This document shows, piece after piece, positions 62,252-64,000 of a DNA stretch of 64,000 nt. Positions within the stretch are counted from its first letter, which is position 1. Each line of letters opens with the position of its first letter. A program made the translations under genes and the position numbers. Origin of the DNA: Papaver somniferum. Its lineage: Eukaryota > Streptophyta > Magnoliopsida > Ranunculales > Papaveraceae. The notes under the pieces were generated by a model. That model had not been told where the DNA came from. It did not search any database and saw nothing but the letters and a program-made list of their open reading frames with translations. Location: contig NC_039361.1 in NCBI RefSeq assembly GCF_003573695.1, positions 93,682,643 to 93,746,642 of the forward strand. Direction: 5' to 3'.

Positions 62252-64000
62252 GCCAGGGGATTCGTTAAAGCCATCTGAAAGTAACTTAATTCTTTATAAT
62301 GAATGATACTGACAAAATTCCCTACAATAATGAAGATTATCTTTGGATGTTTCCCAAAAACCCTAAAAACACTAAAGAGCCCTGAAAGAGCTCTGCGAAA
62401 CTCAAAAAAGCTCAGGAAAACTCTAAAAAGCTTTGAAAAGCTTAAATTTAGTAATACTCCGTAGCACTGGGATCTACAAGCTAGGAGATTCGTTAAAGAA
62501 TGATAATAACAAATCCCTATAGTAGTGAAGATCAACTTTGAATGTTCTCTTAAAAGCGTTGAAAACTCTAAAAAAAACCTCAAAACTCTAAAAAGCCCTA
62601 AAATATCTAAAGAGCTCTGAAAAATCTAAAGAGCTCTGAAAAACTCTAAAAAGCTCTTAAAAAGCTTTAAGTTAATTATATTTCGTAGCACTAGTATCTT
62701 CTAGCCAGGGAATTCGTTAAAGCCAACTGAAAGTAATTTAATTTTTTATAATTAATGATACTAACAAAATTCCCTACAATAATGAAGATTATCTTTGGAT
62801 GATTCCTAAAAACCATAAAAACACTAAAGAGCCCTGAAAGAGCTCTTGGAAACTCTTAAAAGCTTAGAAAGACTCCAAAAAGCTTAAATATAATGATACT
62901 CCGTAGCACTGGGATCTACAAGCTAGATGATTTGATAATAACAAATCCCTACAATAGTGAAGATCAACTTTGAATGTTCTCGAAAAAGCGTTGAAAACTC
63001 TAAAAACCTTGAAAACTATAAAAATTCCTAAAATGTCTAAAGCGCTCTGAAAAATCTAAAGAGCTTTGAAAAACTCTAAAAATCTCTGAAAAAGCTTTAA
63101 GTTAATTATATTTCGTAGCACTAGTATCTTCTATCCAAGGGATTCGTTAAAGCCAACTGAAAATAACTTAATTCTTTATAATGAATGATACAACTAAATT
63201 CCCTACAATAATGAAGATTATCTTTGGATGTTTCCCTAAAACCCTAAAAACACTAAAGAGCCTTGAAAGAGCTCTGAGAAACTCAAAAAAGCTTAGGAAA
63301 ACTCCAAAAAGCTTTGAAAAGCTTAAATTTTATAATACTCCGTAGCACTCGGATCTGCAAGCTAGGAGATTCGATAAAGAATGATAATAACAAATCCATA
63401 CAATAGTGAAGATCAACTTTGAATGTTCTCTGAAAAGGCTTGAAAACTCTAAAAGCCCCTGAAAACTCAAAAAAGCACTAAAATATCTAAAGAGCTCTGA
63501 AAAATCTAAAGAGCTCTGAAAAACTCTAAAAAGCTCTAAAAAAGCTTTAAGTTAATTATATTTAATAGCACTAGTATCTACTAGCCAGGGAATTCGTTAA
63601 AGCCAACTGAAAGTAACTTAATTCTTTATAATGAATGATACTAACAAAATTCCCTACAATAATGAAGATTATCTTTGGATGTTTCCTAAAAACCTAAAAA
63701 CACTAAAGAGCCCTGAAAGAGCTCAGAGAAACTCTAAAAATCTCAAGAAGACTCCAATAAGCTTTGAAAAGCTTAAATTTAATATAATACTCCGTAGCAT
63801 TGGGATCTACAAGCTAGGAGATTCGTTAAAGAATGATAATAACAAATCCCTACAATAGTGAAGATCAACTTTACAAGCTAGGAGATTCGTTAAAGAATGA
63901 TAATAACAAATCCCTACAATAGTGAAGAACAACTTTGAATGTTCTCTAAAAAGCCTTGAAAACTCTAAAAAACACTAAAAACACTAAAAAGCCCTAAAAT

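Larger units (their letters stand above)
45406..63935 (+). repeat. 64-bp duplication within A half-units (ten sites)
   Basis: In these A halves the first 64 bases ('tacaagctaggagattcg' to 'gaagatcaactt') occur twice in tandem. The second copy starts at 45406, 47341, 49144, 51953, 52559, 53930, 55738, 58734, 60044 and 63872. Spacing of the two copies is 64 bp at 49080/49144 and 63808/63872. The copy at 52.54 kb is cut short ('gctagatagtgaag'). None is found left of 45 kb, so the variant arose and spread only in this block. Confidence 0.88.
45121..64000 (+). repeat. Satellite array, right block
   Basis: About 41 dimers. This block differs from the rest by frequent A halves with a 64-bp internal duplication, by 'agccatgggatgcg' B halves (50.77, 51.21, 51.66, 57.77, 59.40, 61.69 kb) and by five LINE tails. 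Segments repeat at 6,589 bp (47140/53729 and 47531/54120), about 1.63 kb (57541/59172) and about 1.31 kb (58681/59991). No gene is seen. Confidence 0.93.

Noticed and set aside
45121..64000. CRISPR-like or direct-repeat defence array
   Set aside because: Eukaryotic context and 450-bp units without unique spacers; it is a satellite.

Overview
This window is plant nuclear DNA, almost certainly pericentromeric or other heterochromatin of a flowering plant. It contains no host gene, tRNA or rRNA that I can see. The plant assignment rests on the LINE elements: an L1-type ORF1 with a DUF4283-like domain and CCHC knuckle, and an ORF2 with endonuclease, reverse transcriptase, a zinc-binding RT tail and a C-terminal plant-type RNase H. 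I cannot name the species.

About 54 kb of the 64 kb is one AT-rich tandem satellite. The unit is a dimer of about 450 bp built from two diverged half-units of about 225 bp, A and B. A starts near 'gggatctacaagctagg' and B near 'agtatctactagccagggg'. Both halves end in '..gtagcact(g/a)g(g/t)atct' and both carry an internal block of phased A-tracts. The array has several higher layers: a 2,137-bp higher-order repeat (HOR) in three copies (15.9-22.35 kb), an 854-bp HOR (27.7-29 kb, next to two 10-N gaps), a roughly 8-10 kb segmental duplication (26.1-35.7 versus 37.2-45.1 kb), a 6.59-kb displaced duplication (46.9-50 versus 53.5-56.6 kb), and a landmark recurring at about 11 kb spacing.

Mobile elements interrupt the array. 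(1) 2.08-4.80 kb, plus strand: a LINE that codes only for an ORF1 protein, now decayed, with its poly(A) next to a 263-N gap. (2) 6.94-12.76 kb, minus strand: a nearly full-length two-ORF LINE with a clear 12-bp target-site duplication, inactivated by a few frameshifts. (3) 13.04-13.50 kb, plus strand: a 5'-truncated member of the ORF1-only group with 23 A residues. (4) Nine copies of a roughly 72-bp LINE 3' tail flanked by a roughly 20-bp target duplication (32.9-62.3 kb); this looks like one insertion later multiplied by the satellite. (5) A 15-bp tail insertion at 10.36 kb inside ORF2 of element 2.

The most interesting reading is a LINE pair resembling mammalian L1/HAL1: an ORF1-only family whose 3' end resembles that of a complete LINE in the same array. 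It has left insertions from 2.7 kb down to 15 bp, and one of these became a lineage marker for satellite amplification. Plus-strand T-to-A asymmetry explains the many short minus-strand open frames in the satellite; I do not regard them as genes.
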